A stretch of DNA of 64,000 nt from the NCBI GenBank assembly GCA_902793465.1, contig CADBDT010000001.1, positions 116,466-180,465 on the forward strand, given 5' to 3'. This stretch comes from an uncultured Coriobacteriaceae bacterium. Its GTDB lineage: Bacteria > Actinomycetota > Coriobacteriia > Coriobacteriales > Atopobiaceae. Within the stretch, counting starts at the first letter, position 1. Each line of letters begins with the position of its first letter. The notes under the pieces are model-generated. The model was not told the DNA's origin. It ran no database searches and saw only the letters and a program-made list of their open reading frames with translations. The position numbers and the translations under genes were made by a program. This document shows positions 8,384 through 15,829 of the stretch, piece after piece.

Positions 8384-8683
8384 CTAGCAGCAGTCGCGGA
8401 TGCAGCTGTTCGAGCAATTGCAAGTGTTGCCTTTATGGGAGCATTCGACGCTATCCACAAAGGTGCCGGCAGCCACAAACTTGAGCTGGTCGTCGGTGAG
8501 CTCAATCGGGGTGTCCGCAGCCGCCTTCGCCTCGAGGAACTCCTGGACCTCCTCTGCGGTGGCTTCGCAGCCGTTTGCCTTCAGGAAGTCCTCGAGCTTG
8601 TTTGCCTTCATAGCCTTGACGAAGGCCTTCTTCAGCTTGTCGCTGGCAATGACCTCGCTGTAAAGCTCCTGTACTGTCTTCAT
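8384..8683 (-). CDS. lanA: Lanthipeptide precursor with Nif11-type leader
   Basis: 99 residues. The Nif11-like leader (1-73) starts MKTVQELYSEVIASDKLKK and ends IELTDDQLKFVAAG, a double-glycine-type cleavage site. The predicted 26-residue core begins TFVDSVECSHKG and ends IRDCC. It has six Cys and six Ser/Thr, enough for several (methyl)lanthionine rings. A strong AGGAGG ribosome site precedes the ATG, and a TTTACA-17-TAGAAT promoter lies at 8742-8770. The LanM gene follows at once. The product is expected to be a small, highly crosslinked lanthipeptide; activity unknown. Confidence 0.9.
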   Translation of the reverse strand: MKTVQELYSEVIASDKLKKAFVKAMKANKLEDFLKANGCEATAEEVQEFLEAKAAADTPIELTDDQLKFVAAGTFVDSVECSHKGNTCNCSNSCIRDCC

Positions 8684-8741
8684 ACGATCACCCTCCTTAG
8701 CGCTTTAGTACTCACAAACTCGCAGGTCGTCTTTGTATATT

Positions 8742-8770
8742 ATTCTAGCTTGTGCAAGCAGGCCTGTAAA
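8742..8770 (-). promoter_or_regulatory. Sigma70-type promoter for lanA-lanM
   Basis: On the minus strand TTTACA is followed by exactly 17 nt and TAGAAT. Transcription would start about 50 nt upstream of the lanA ATG, behind which GGAGG is well placed. Confidence 0.6.
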
Positions 8771-8800
8771 TGAGTCTACGACCTATGAATAATAGACAGG

Positions 8801-8833
8801 GCCTATCAAGAGGGGTACTCCCCCTTGATAGGC
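8801..8833. repeat. Hairpin between divergent lanA and TMEM43-like gene
   Basis: GCCTATCAAGAGGGG pairs with CCCCCTTGATAGGC with one bulge and a loop of about 4 nt. It is 26 bp upstream of the plus-strand gene at 8859, so it may be a regulatory hairpin in that gene's 5' leader or part of an operator. Confidence 0.5.
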
Positions 8834-8858
8834 TCCTTCGACCGCAAAAGGAGCGAAC

Positions 8859-9782
8859 ATGATCAGACCCAAACTACTCATTGCGAGCATAGTGATCGTA
8901 GCTCTTGGCATAGCAATGGTGTTGGCGAACAGCGCGGGCAGGGCAAAAAAGGTCGCAGACGAGCTGGTGGAGGTGAGCACGGTCGAACCGCAAAACGAGG
9001 GCAAGCTGGTCATCGTTTCCGGAACACCTGCGCTCGCAGACGGCGGCGTTATTGCGGACGAAGAGACGGGGCTGCAGGTGAGCAATGCAATTAGCTACAG
9101 CAGGGTACCCTACCAAAAAGTGTACAAGGAGGAGTCGCGCGAGGTCGTGGTCGATAGGGGCGAAGACAAGATAAGGGATTACGACGACAAGACGAGAACC
9201 GAGTACCACGTGGTAGAGGCGTGGATCAACGCAGATTCCAGCCGGGAACCCTACGTTAGCGGCGACGGCGCGCGCTACGAGAACCCGAAGCCGGTTAACC
9301 TGCCCGCATATCACAAGATGGGCGACCTTCGCCTGGCAGGCTTTAAGATTAGCGCGGGGGACGTTTCGCCGTATCTTCATCGCAGCACAGGTACGTTTAC
9401 GCCCCAGGAGCTGGCGGCAACCTGCGGCGAGTACATCGTGCGCAGCGAGCTGGACCTCAAGGCGGTCGAGCGCAAAGACGGAGGCGGCATGCTCTCCACC
9501 GGCAGCGACATCGGGGACGTGCAGGTGCTGTTCTCTTACCAAAGGCTGGACGGTGCCGATCCGGTGACGCTCATAGGGCGGCAGCAGGGAGACGAGCTTG
9601 TGCTGGCAGAAGACGACGTCGTGAGCGAGCTCGAGCGGGTGCAGGCAGGTACGGTTTCCAGGGAGGAGTTCCTGGACTCCATCACCTCCGAGGACTCCAG
9701 CTCAAGAATGATAGGCATCGGCTTTATTGTGGTGGGAGCGATCCTCGCGGTCTTCTCGCTTGGGTTCATCCACAGGCCATAG
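8859..9782 (+). CDS. TMEM43 (LUMA)-family membrane protein
   Basis: 307 residues. An N-terminal membrane segment (about 5-25, KLLIASIVIVALGIAMVLA) is followed by a long extracytoplasmic region of alternating strands and a C-terminal membrane segment (about 284-303, MIGIGFIVVGAILAVFSLGF). The motifs GKLVIVSGTPAL, LQVSNAISYSRVPYQ and KISAGDVSPYL are those of the TMEM43/DUF1625 family. The molecular role of bacterial members is not established. It is transcribed divergently from the lanthipeptide genes; a link to immunity or export is possible but unsupported. Start at the ATG after a GGAG-like site. Confidence 0.8.
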   Translation: MIRPKLLIASIVIVALGIAMVLANSAGRAKKVADELVEVSTVEPQNEGKLVIVSGTPALADGGVIADEETGLQVSNAISYSRVPYQKVYKEESREVVVDRGEDKIRDYDDKTRTEYHVVEAWINADSSREPYVSGDGARYENPKPVNLPAYHKMGDLRLAGFKISAGDVSPYLHRSTGTFTPQELAATCGEYIVRSELDLKAVERKDGGGMLSTGSDIGDVQVLFSYQRLDGADPVTLIGRQQGDELVLAEDDVVSELERVQAGTVSREEFLDSITSEDSSSRMIGIGFIVVGAILAVFSLGFIHRP

Positions 9783-9819
9783 CCCACGGACAATGGGGAC
9801 GGAGCCGTTTGCCTGTTAG

Positions 9820-9931
9820 AGCTGTGCACATTGGGGATATTCCCCATCGGGTACATCGCGGATGGGCCGGACCCCAATGGAAGCCCTACTCGCGATGTAC
9901 CCGCAGGGGAGTATCCCCAATGTGCACAGCT
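9820..9931. repeat. Long hairpin repeat, copy 2 (about 112 bp)
   Basis: Outer arms AGCTGTGCACA and TGTGCACAGCT are perfectly complementary and differ from copy 1, while the inner TTGGGGATA and TACATCGCG core is shared. It lies just downstream of the TMEM43-like gene. Confidence 0.85.
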
Positions 9932-9957
9932 CGACGTCATGGACTCCCATCAACGTG

Positions 9958-10245
9958 GGACAATGGGGGACGGAGTAGTTTGTCCGCGCAAGCCGACATT
10001 ACGCAGCAACGTGCGTTACCGGCGCGCCTGGCCGCCCAAATGCACGTGGCTGCGTGCAGTACTGGCTTACTGTACGCAAAAACGTGCATTACCGGCGCGC
10101 CTGGCCACCAGAATGCACGCTGGTGCGTGTAGTGGTAGCTGACTATACGCAATGGCGTGCGTTTCGCATGCGAGCGGCCACCAGAATGCACGTGGCTGCG
10201 TGCAGTAGTGGCCGACATTACGCAATGGCGTGCGTTTCGGACGGC
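9958..10245. repeat. 73-bp tandem repeat array 3 (3 full units plus a partial) with leader
   Basis: Unit starts are at 10001, 10074, 10147 and 10220. The leader at 9958-10000 contains GGGACAATGGGGGACGGAG, TTTGTCCGCGCAAGCCGAC, closely like the array 2 leader. With the hairpin copy at 9820 it fills the 490-bp gap between the TMEM43-like and Fic genes. No gene seen. Confidence 0.9.
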
Positions 10246-10274
10246 CAGACGGGGTAACGGGCACCGTGTTACAT

Positions 10275-10658
10275 TTACAGCTCTGCCGCGCGGTAGGCTG
10301 CGTAGCCCTCGTACGCGTAGCTCGCGTCGATTCCGCGGGTAAGCAGCGCCACGTCGTCGAGCTGGCGTGAAAGGGCGTCCAAGAGCAGCGCCTTTATCTC
10401 GGTATCGCGCACGGGGCTGCGCTCCATGGCCAGCAGGTAGTCCTCGCGTGGGATAGCGGACCAGTCCACGGTCCTTCCCAGCTCCGCGCGAAGCATGTGG
10501 TCCAACCATATTCGACCGCTGCGCCCGTTTCCCTCGCGAAAGGGATGGGCAACATTCATCTCCACGTACTTCTCTACATAGGTGAGGGTGACCTGATGCA
10601 CCGGGGGCTTGAGACTATCTAGGAACTGTAGGTGTCCGATCCCTGAGGGCTCAGGCAA
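10275..10658 (-). CDS. Fic-domain protein adenylyltransferase, N-terminally truncated
   Basis: 127 residues containing the Fic catalytic loop HPFREGNGRSGR (38-49), preceded by VEKYVEMNVA and followed by IWLDHMLRAEL and DYLLAMERSPVRDTEIK. The C-terminus has SYAYEG, matching the (S/T)xxxE(G/N) inhibitory-helix motif of class III Fic proteins such as the Neisseria one, which AMP-ylate targets such as gyrase. Relatives are about 190-200 residues, so about 70 N-terminal residues (including the target-dock flap) are missing. The sequence upstream stays open in this frame but does not look Fic-like. Probably a remnant; no partner gene is seen. Confidence 0.8.
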   Translation of the reverse strand: MPEPSGIGHLQFLDSLKPPVHQVTLTYVEKYVEMNVAHPFREGNGRSGRIWLDHMLRAELGRTVDWSAIPREDYLLAMERSPVRDTEIKALLLDALSRQLDDVALLTRGIDASYAYEGYAAYRAAEL

Positions 10659-10846
10659 TACCTGGCCCCAGTTTTCGAGCTGGAGAGGTTCACGCTGACC
10701 AGCATGGCCACCTTCGTGGCATGCGTCACGATGATTGACTCCATAAAGAACTGCCTCCCGAGATCGCGTTGCTCGTCCTCGGGAGGCATCGTCCTATGGC
10801 GTCACAAGCTCGGTCCACCCAGAAGGGGCAGGTGCGAAGAATGTAT

Positions 10847-10872
10847 TGACATATCGCGGTATTACGATATGA
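10847..10872 (+). promoter_or_regulatory. Promoter with palindromic operator upstream of ArsR-type gene
   Basis: TTGACA at 10847-10852 is a good -35. Overlapping it, CATATCG (10851-10857) and CGATATG (10866-10872) form a perfect 7-bp inverted repeat with an 8-nt centre, immediately before the regulator start. Autoregulation is inferred. A related ATATC-AC-GATAT palindrome precedes the next gene. Confidence 0.55.
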
Positions 10873-10879
10873 TGTGCCC

Positions 10880-11194
10880 ATGGACATGATCGAGACATTC
10901 AAGGCGCTATCGAACCCCACGCGGCTCCAGATCCTCATGTGGCTGAAGGACCCCGAGGCCAACTTCCCCGAACAGGGAGGGCACCCCGGCGTGCCGGACG
11001 ACCTGAAAGGCGGGGTGTGCGTGGGCTCCATCCGCAACAAGGCGGGCATCTCTCAGTCGACCGCCTCGCAGTACCTCGATGTGCTGCAGCGCTGCGGGCT
11101 GCTGCTCTCCGAGCGCCACGGCAAGTGGACCTACTTCCGCCGCAACGAGGAAGCCATAACCGAGCTGGCCCAGTTCGTGGGAGGCGAGCTCTGA
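10880..11194 (+). CDS. ArsR-type winged-helix regulator
   Basis: 104 residues from the ATG at 10880 (MDMIETFKALSNPTRLQIL). This is the standard ArsR N-terminus, followed by a helix-turn-helix (AGISQSTASQYLDVLQRCGLLLSERHGKWTYFRRN). A family-specific insert (DPEANFPEQGGHPGVPDDLKGGVCVGSI) stands between helix 2 and the recognition region and has a single Cys, so a classical metal CxC site is absent. The ATG at 10880 is preferred over a GTG two codons upstream because the paralogue at 12235 begins the same way. It lies upstream of a radical SAM gene that it probably controls through the shared palindromes. Confidence 0.85.
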   Translation: MDMIETFKALSNPTRLQILMWLKDPEANFPEQGGHPGVPDDLKGGVCVGSIRNKAGISQSTASQYLDVLQRCGLLLSERHGKWTYFRRNEEAITELAQFVGGEL

Positions 11195-11247
11195 CACCGC
11201 AATCGGACAAATCGGTGAAGCATCTTGGCATGCCATTACGCATCGAC

Positions 11248-11259
11248 ATATCACGATAT
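11248..11259 (+). promoter_or_regulatory. Possible ArsR-type operator before radical SAM gene
   Basis: ATATC-AC-GATAT repeats the half-sites of the palindrome at 10851-10872, with different spacing, 24 bp before the radical SAM start. AAGGAGG follows as a strong ribosome site. Confidence 0.4.
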
Positions 11260-11282
11260 CTAGTCTTAAGGAGGACAGGAAA

Positions 11283-12167
11283 ATGCACTACACGGGACCG
11301 GTAATCAGGCCGCCCTACGAGGCGGGGAGCGTCATGCTGGAGGTGACGGTGGGCTGCACGCACGACTCGTGCACCTTCTGCACCTACTACAAGGGCCACC
11401 CCTTCCACCCCGCCCCGCTCGAGCAGGTGCGCGCCGACCTCGCCGAGATCGCGCGCTTTCGCCCCGGCACCGATCATATCTGGGCGGCGGGCGGCGACCC
11501 GTTCTCCATGAGCACGCGCAGGCTGCTGGAACTTGCCGACCTCGTCCACGAGTACATGCCGGGCGCCACCATCTCAACCTACGCGCGCGTCGACAGCATG
11601 CGCAACAAGACGGTGAACGACCTGCGGACGCTGCACGACGCGGGCTACACCGACATCATGATTGGCATCGAGTCGGGCGACGATGAGGTGCTTGCGCACG
11701 TGAACAAGGGCTACACCGCCGCCGACGTCGTGGAGCAGTGCGGGAAGCTCGACGAGGCAGGGCTGCCCTACAACTGCATCTACCTGGGCGGCATCGCTGG
11801 CGCAGGGCGCGCCGAGGAGACCGCAGCGCGCTCGGCGGAGGTGTTCAACCAGATCCGCCCGCAGTTCATGTACCTCACCACCGTCACCATCTTCCCCGAC
11901 TCCGAGCTCGGCGCCGAGGTTGCGCGGGGCGACTTCGCGCCTATGAGCGAGCTCGAGCGGTTTCGCGAGTTCCGCGCGCTCGTGGCTGCGCTGGAGAACC
12001 CCATCGTCGTGGACACGCGCCTGGTGACCAACTCCATCGGCTTCGTCGCCGAGCTGCCGGCCGACCGCGAGGAGTGTCTGGCCGCGCTCGACGAGGCCAT
12101 CGCCGGCTTCTCGGAGGATGACGAGCGGAGGTTCTCGCGCAGGAGGGCGATGATGCGCACGATCTGA
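11283..12167 (+). CDS. Radical SAM protein
   Basis: 294 residues. VTVGCTHDSCTFCTYYKG gives the [4Fe-4S]-binding cysteines C25, C30 and C33 in the CX4CX2C spacing common to a broad group of radical SAM proteins with a GC-x4-CTFC signature. The SAM-binding GGDP motif (AAGGDPFSM) and IGIESGDDEVL, a later barrel strand, follow. The full-length core barrel is present, but no C-terminal SPASM or cobalamin domain is recognisable. The substrate is unknown. It is preceded by AAGGAGG and a palindrome shared with the adjacent ArsR-type regulator, which suggests regulated expression. Confidence 0.85.
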   Translation: MHYTGPVIRPPYEAGSVMLEVTVGCTHDSCTFCTYYKGHPFHPAPLEQVRADLAEIARFRPGTDHIWAAGGDPFSMSTRRLLELADLVHEYMPGATISTYARVDSMRNKTVNDLRTLHDAGYTDIMIGIESGDDEVLAHVNKGYTAADVVEQCGKLDEAGLPYNCIYLGGIAGAGRAEETAARSAEVFNQIRPQFMYLTTVTIFPDSELGAEVARGDFAPMSELERFREFRALVAALENPIVVDTRLVTNSIGFVAELPADREECLAALDEAIAGFSEDDERRFSRRRAMMRTI

Positions 12168-12234
12168 CGCGGAAACTTACTTGCAGTGATTGGTATACTT
12201 GAAACCTGCATGATGTACGAGGGGTGAGTCGCGT

Positions 12235-12549
12235 ATGGATCTGATTGAGGTATTCAAGGCACTGTCCAACGAGACGCGCCTCAACATCTTGCTCTGGCTC
12301 AAGGATCCTGGAACCAACTTTGGCCCCCAAGGCATCCATTTCTCCGAGCCGATTGACCTCAAGGGCGGCGTCTGCGTGGAGAGTATAAGCGAGAGAGCTG
12401 GTATATCCCAATCAACGGCATCAAACTACCTCACCATGATGCGTCGAGCTGGTCTGCTGCTGTCGGAGCGGCATGGCAAGTGGACGTACTATCGCCGGAA
12501 TGAAGAGGCAATTGCGGAGCTTGCTCGGCGAGTTGAGACAGAACTCTGA
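12235..12549 (+). CDS. ArsR-type winged-helix regulator, paralogue
   Basis: 104 residues, MDLIEVFKALSNETRLNILLWL, clearly paralogous to the protein at 10880 along its whole length, including the DPGTNFGPQGIHFSEPIDLKGG insert and a GISQSTASNYLTMMRRAGLLLSERHGKWTYYRRN recognition region. A TATACT -10 box stands at 12194-12199 and GAGGGGTGAG precedes the ATG. It is followed by an OYE-type flavoenzyme, a likely target. The pair shows regulator duplication with each copy beside a different redox enzyme. Confidence 0.85.
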   Translation: MDLIEVFKALSNETRLNILLWLKDPGTNFGPQGIHFSEPIDLKGGVCVESISERAGISQSTASNYLTMMRRAGLLLSERHGKWTYYRRNEEAIAELARRVETEL

Positions 12550-12671
12550 TTGATAGTATGTAATACATTTTACCGTTCAACAAAGAATAACTACCTATAG
12601 TCTTATAAATCGAGAAATATCGAAATGTAGTTCTATACTGGCTCCACCTACAACTCAAGGGGAGGGCACCA

Positions 12672-14600
12672 ATGGAACTCACGCATATCTTTGAACCCAT
12701 CACCATCAACGGACTGACCATCAAAAATCGCATGGTTGTGTCAGCCATGGCCAGCTGCTATTGCAGCGAGGATGGTATGCCTACCGAGAAGTTCATGGCC
12801 TATCACGAGCGCAAGGCCCGTGGTGGCTTTGGTGCCATCATCACGGAGGACTTCTGCGTGTGCCCTGAAGCCGGTGCTTTCAAGCGTCTCGGCGGGCTGT
12901 GGAACGACGAACAGATGAAGGCATATCGTGCGTTTACCCAGCGCATCCACGATGCTGGCGCGAAGATTATCGTGCAGCTCTATCATGCCGGGCGTCAGAC
13001 GTCGAGTCGCGTGACGGGCGTACAGTGCGTGGCGCCCTCTGCTATCAAGGATCCCACGGTAGGGGAGACTCCCCATGCGCTGACAGTTGACGAAATCCAT
13101 GCACTGGAGCAGCGCTTCGTGGACGCTGCCGTCCGCGCCAAGGCCGCAGGCTTTGATGGCGTGGAGATCCATGGCGCCCACGGCTACCTTATCAACCAGT
13201 TTGCCTCCCCGTATTCCAACAAGCGTAGCGACGAGTATGGTGGCACTACCGTCAATCGCGCACGCTTTGCGACCGAGGTCATCGCGGCGGTGCGCGCAGC
13301 GGTTGGGGCGGACTTCCCCATCATCTACCGCATGAGCTCGGTGGAGTTTGTGCCAGGCGGCCTGCAGCTCGAGGAGACCAAGGTCATTGCCCGCTTGGTA
13401 GAAGAGGCAGGCGCCGACCTCATCCACGTCTCGCAGGGCGTCTTTGCCTCGGGTCGTAACATCATCCCGCCTTTCGCGATTCCAGTGGCAGGCTTTGCCG
13501 ACCATGCGGCAGCCATTAAGCAGGCTGTTAAGGTGCCGGTCATGGCGGTCGGCCGCATCAATGACCCCCTTCTTGCAGACACCATCATCGCTACAGGAAA
13601 GGCCGACCTGTGTGCCATGGGTCGTGCGTCGCTGGCCGACCCCGACATGCCCAACAAGGCGCGTGAAGGTCGCCTGTGCGACGTCAATCGCTGCATTGGC
13701 TGCCTGCAGGGTTGCGACGGCGAGCTCGAGCAGGGGCTTCCCATCCGCTGCTTGGTCAACCCGCTGACGGGCAAGGAGGATGAGTACGACCTGTCGCCTG
13801 TGAGTGAACCGCGTCGCGTGGTTGTCGTAGGCGGCGGTGTGTCGGGCTGCGAGGCGGCGCTCGTAGCGGCGCGGCGCGGCCATACGGTGACGCTGCTCGA
13901 GAGCTCTCAGGAGCTTGGTGGCCAGTGGCTGGCGGCTGCCGCTCCGCTCGCCAAGGGTGACTTCACGTCGTTCGTTGCGTGGCAGCAACGACAGCTCGAA
14001 CAGCTTGGGGTCGAGGTGCTTCTTGGTGTGGAGGCGACGCGTGAGACCATCGACGGGTTGGCCCCAGATGCGGTCATCCTTGCAGTGGGCTCTCGTCCCG
14101 CGATGCCTCCCATTCCCGGCCTTCGCGAGTACGGGGTCGTGGCTCAAGACATCCTGCGTGGTCGTGCCGAGTTCGGTAACCGCGTGGTGGTCATCGGTGG
14201 TGGTTTGGTAGGCGCCGAGACGGCCGATTTCGTGGCCGAGGGTGGTAGCTCGGACGTCACTATCGTGGAGATGCTCGACCAGATCGTACGTGATGGCGAG
14301 CCTGCCCCCACCTCCTTCCTGCTCGAGCGCCTGGCAGCTCACGGGGTGAACGTGCTTACCTCGGCGGCCGTCAAGAGTGTTGAGGCAGATGCCGTTGTAT
14401 ACGAGAAGAGCGGCGATCAGGTCCGTCTGGACGATGTGGATACCGTCATTGTCGCTATTGGCGCACGTGCGAACACGAACCTCGCAGGCACGTTGGCGGA
14501 TGCGCCTTACCAGGTGGTCTCCGTCGGCGATTGCAACGAGCGGGCCAAGAACGGTTACCGAGGCATTCAGGAAGGCTTTGAGGCGGGCCTGCGCGTGTAG
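12672..14600 (+). CDS. NADH:flavin oxidoreductase, OYE / 2,4-dienoyl-CoA reductase type
   Basis: 642 residues. An N-terminal FMN-binding TIM barrel (about 1-330; HIFEPITINGLTIKNRMVVSAM, GAHGYLINQFASPYSNKR) is followed by a [4Fe-4S] site (C336, C341, C344, C348) and two Rossmann folds (VVVVGGGVSGCEAAL near 383; VVVIGGGLVGAETADF near 505) for FAD and NAD(P)H. The end VVSVGDCNERAKNGYRGIQEGF is the usual FAD-binding terminus. Length and layout fit the FadH-like/2-enoate reductase family that reduces activated C=C bonds in anaerobes; the substrate is unknown. AGGGGAGGG precedes the ATG. Confidence 0.92.
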   Translation: MELTHIFEPITINGLTIKNRMVVSAMASCYCSEDGMPTEKFMAYHERKARGGFGAIITEDFCVCPEAGAFKRLGGLWNDEQMKAYRAFTQRIHDAGAKIIVQLYHAGRQTSSRVTGVQCVAPSAIKDPTVGETPHALTVDEIHALEQRFVDAAVRAKAAGFDGVEIHGAHGYLINQFASPYSNKRSDEYGGTTVNRARFATEVIAAVRAAVGADFPIIYRMSSVEFVPGGLQLEETKVIARLVEEAGADLIHVSQGVFASGRNIIPPFAIPVAGFADHAAAIKQAVKVPVMAVGRINDPLLADTIIATGKADLCAMGRASLADPDMPNKAREGRLCDVNRCIGCLQGCDGELEQGLPIRCLVNPLTGKEDEYDLSPVSEPRRVVVVGGGVSGCEAALVAARRGHTVTLLESSQELGGQWLAAAAPLAKGDFTSFVAWQQRQLEQLGVEVLLGVEATRETIDGLAPDAVILAVGSRPAMPPIPGLREYGVVAQDILRGRAEFGNRVVVIGGGLVGAETADFVAEGGSSDVTIVEMLDQIVRDGEPAPTSFLLERLAAHGVNVLTSAAVKSVEADAVVYEKSGDQVRLDDVDTVIVAIGARANTNLAGTLADAPYQVVSVGDCNERAKNGYRGIQEGFEAGLRV

Positions 14601-14880
14601 CGCCCGCCCTCGTCGGTCACGGGAAGGCCAGCGCCGAATCCGTAGAGCGCCGTGTACACGTCCTGCTCCAGGACCGTGCGCGTGCCTTTGTGGAAGGCTT
14701 CATAGCGCACGTGTAGATTGACGAGACCGAAGGCGCTCATGGAGTTTGGGCGGCGACTAATTCTACGGGTGGCTCTGCATGCGTTCGGTGCATGCTCGTC
14801 TGACGAGCGGGCATTGGACGCGCGACTCCCGTGGGCGGATGATGGTGCCAACGAAAAGCCTCGCACAGAAGGAGCGCACC

Positions 14881-15744
14881 ATGGAGTACACCACCCTTTC
14901 CAACGGCGTCAGGATGCCCATGCTCGGCTACGGCGTCTTCCAGATCGGTAACGCGGAGACCGAGGAGTGCGTCGCGCAAGCCTTGCACGCCGGCTACCGC
15001 CTTATCGACACGGCCCAGTCCTACGGCAACGAGGAGGGCGTGGGCACCGCCATCGCCAGGAGCGGCGTGCCGCGCGAGGAGCTCTTCGTCGTCTCCAAGA
15101 TCTGGGTCTCCAACTACCGCTACGAGGACGCCAAGCGCTCCATAGACGAGTCGCTCGCGCGCCTGGGCCTGGAGTGCCTCGACCTCATGCTGCTCCACCA
15201 GTGCTACTACGATGTCTACGGCGCTTGGCGCGCGCTGGAGGAGGCCTACGCTGCAGGAAAGGTCCGCGCCATCGGCGTCTCCAACTTCGACTCCAAGCAG
15301 CTCATGGATCTCTGCGCGTTCGCCGAGGTCAAGCCCATGCTCAACCAGGTTGAGACCCACGTCTTCTGGCAGGAGAGGCCCGAGCACGAGGTCATGGAGC
15401 GCCTCGGCGTGCAGCACATGGCCTGGGGCCCCTTCGCCGAGGGCGCCAACGGCTTCTTCTCCAACCCGCTCCTTGCCAAGATCGGCGAGAAGTACGGCAA
15501 GGGAGTCGGCCAGGTCGCCCTGCGCTTCCTCATGGACGAGGGCGTCGTCGTCATCCCCAAGTCCAGCAAGCCCGCCCGCATGGCCGAGAACTTCGACGTC
15601 TTCGACTTCGAGCTTTCCGAGGGCGACCGCGAGCAGATCCGCGGCCTCGACGCTGGCAAGTCCATCATCCTGGACCACCACAACCTGGACACCGTGCAGT
15701 TCCTGCTCGACCGCATTAAGGGCCAGATCGACGCGGCAAAGTAG
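14881..15744 (+). CDS. Aldo/keto reductase
   Basis: 287 residues from the ATG at 14881, placed 7 nt after AGAAGGAGC. The AKR catalytic tetrad is visible: D and Y in LIDTAQSYGNEEGVG, K in VVSKIWVSN and H in LDLMLLHQCYYDVYG. VRAIGVSNFDSKQL and VVVIPKSSKPARMAENFDVFDFEL form the NADPH-binding C-terminus. It belongs to the 2,5-diketo-gluconate-reductase/YvgN-like group of NADPH-dependent carbonyl reductases. It is convergent with a LysR regulator gene; the in-frame extension upstream has no good ribosome site. Confidence 0.92.
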   Translation: MEYTTLSNGVRMPMLGYGVFQIGNAETEECVAQALHAGYRLIDTAQSYGNEEGVGTAIARSGVPREELFVVSKIWVSNYRYEDAKRSIDESLARLGLECLDLMLLHQCYYDVYGAWRALEEAYAAGKVRAIGVSNFDSKQLMDLCAFAEVKPMLNQVETHVFWQERPEHEVMERLGVQHMAWGPFAEGANGFFSNPLLAKIGEKYGKGVGQVALRFLMDEGVVVIPKSSKPARMAENFDVFDFELSEGDREQIRGLDAGKSIILDHHNLDTVQFLLDRIKGQIDAAK

Positions 15745-15771
15745 CGGCGGGTCCCACAAACGTCCGGAGCG

Positions 15772-15799
15772 CGGGCCGCCTGTCGAGGCAGGCGGCCCG
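15772..15799. terminator. Bidirectional GC-rich hairpin between convergent genes
   Basis: CGGGCCGCCTG pairs with CAGGCGGCCCG over a 6-nt loop in the 85-bp gap between the convergent aldo/keto reductase and LysR genes. There is no U-tract, but place and stability suit a terminator. Confidence 0.55.
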
Positions 15800-15829
15800 T
15801 GTCGCGTCTGCGTCGTCCCCGCGCCGCGC

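Noticed and set aside
8874..9542. 222-codon minus-strand frame
   Set aside because: Antisense to the TMEM43-like gene with clear motifs on the plus strand.
10680..10745. Minus-strand peptide MESIIVTHATKVAMLVSVNL upstream of the Fic frame
   Set aside because: Out of frame with Fic and too short to assign; perhaps a relic of another gene.
12741..14342. 533-codon minus-strand frame
   Set aside because: Antisense to the well-supported OYE-type flavoenzyme; no recognisable protein features.
14600..14740. Minus-strand coding-like stretch (MSAFGLVNLHVRYEAFHKG...)
   Set aside because: Short, no recognised family and overlaps the end region of the flavoenzyme gene; possible relic but not supportable as a gene.
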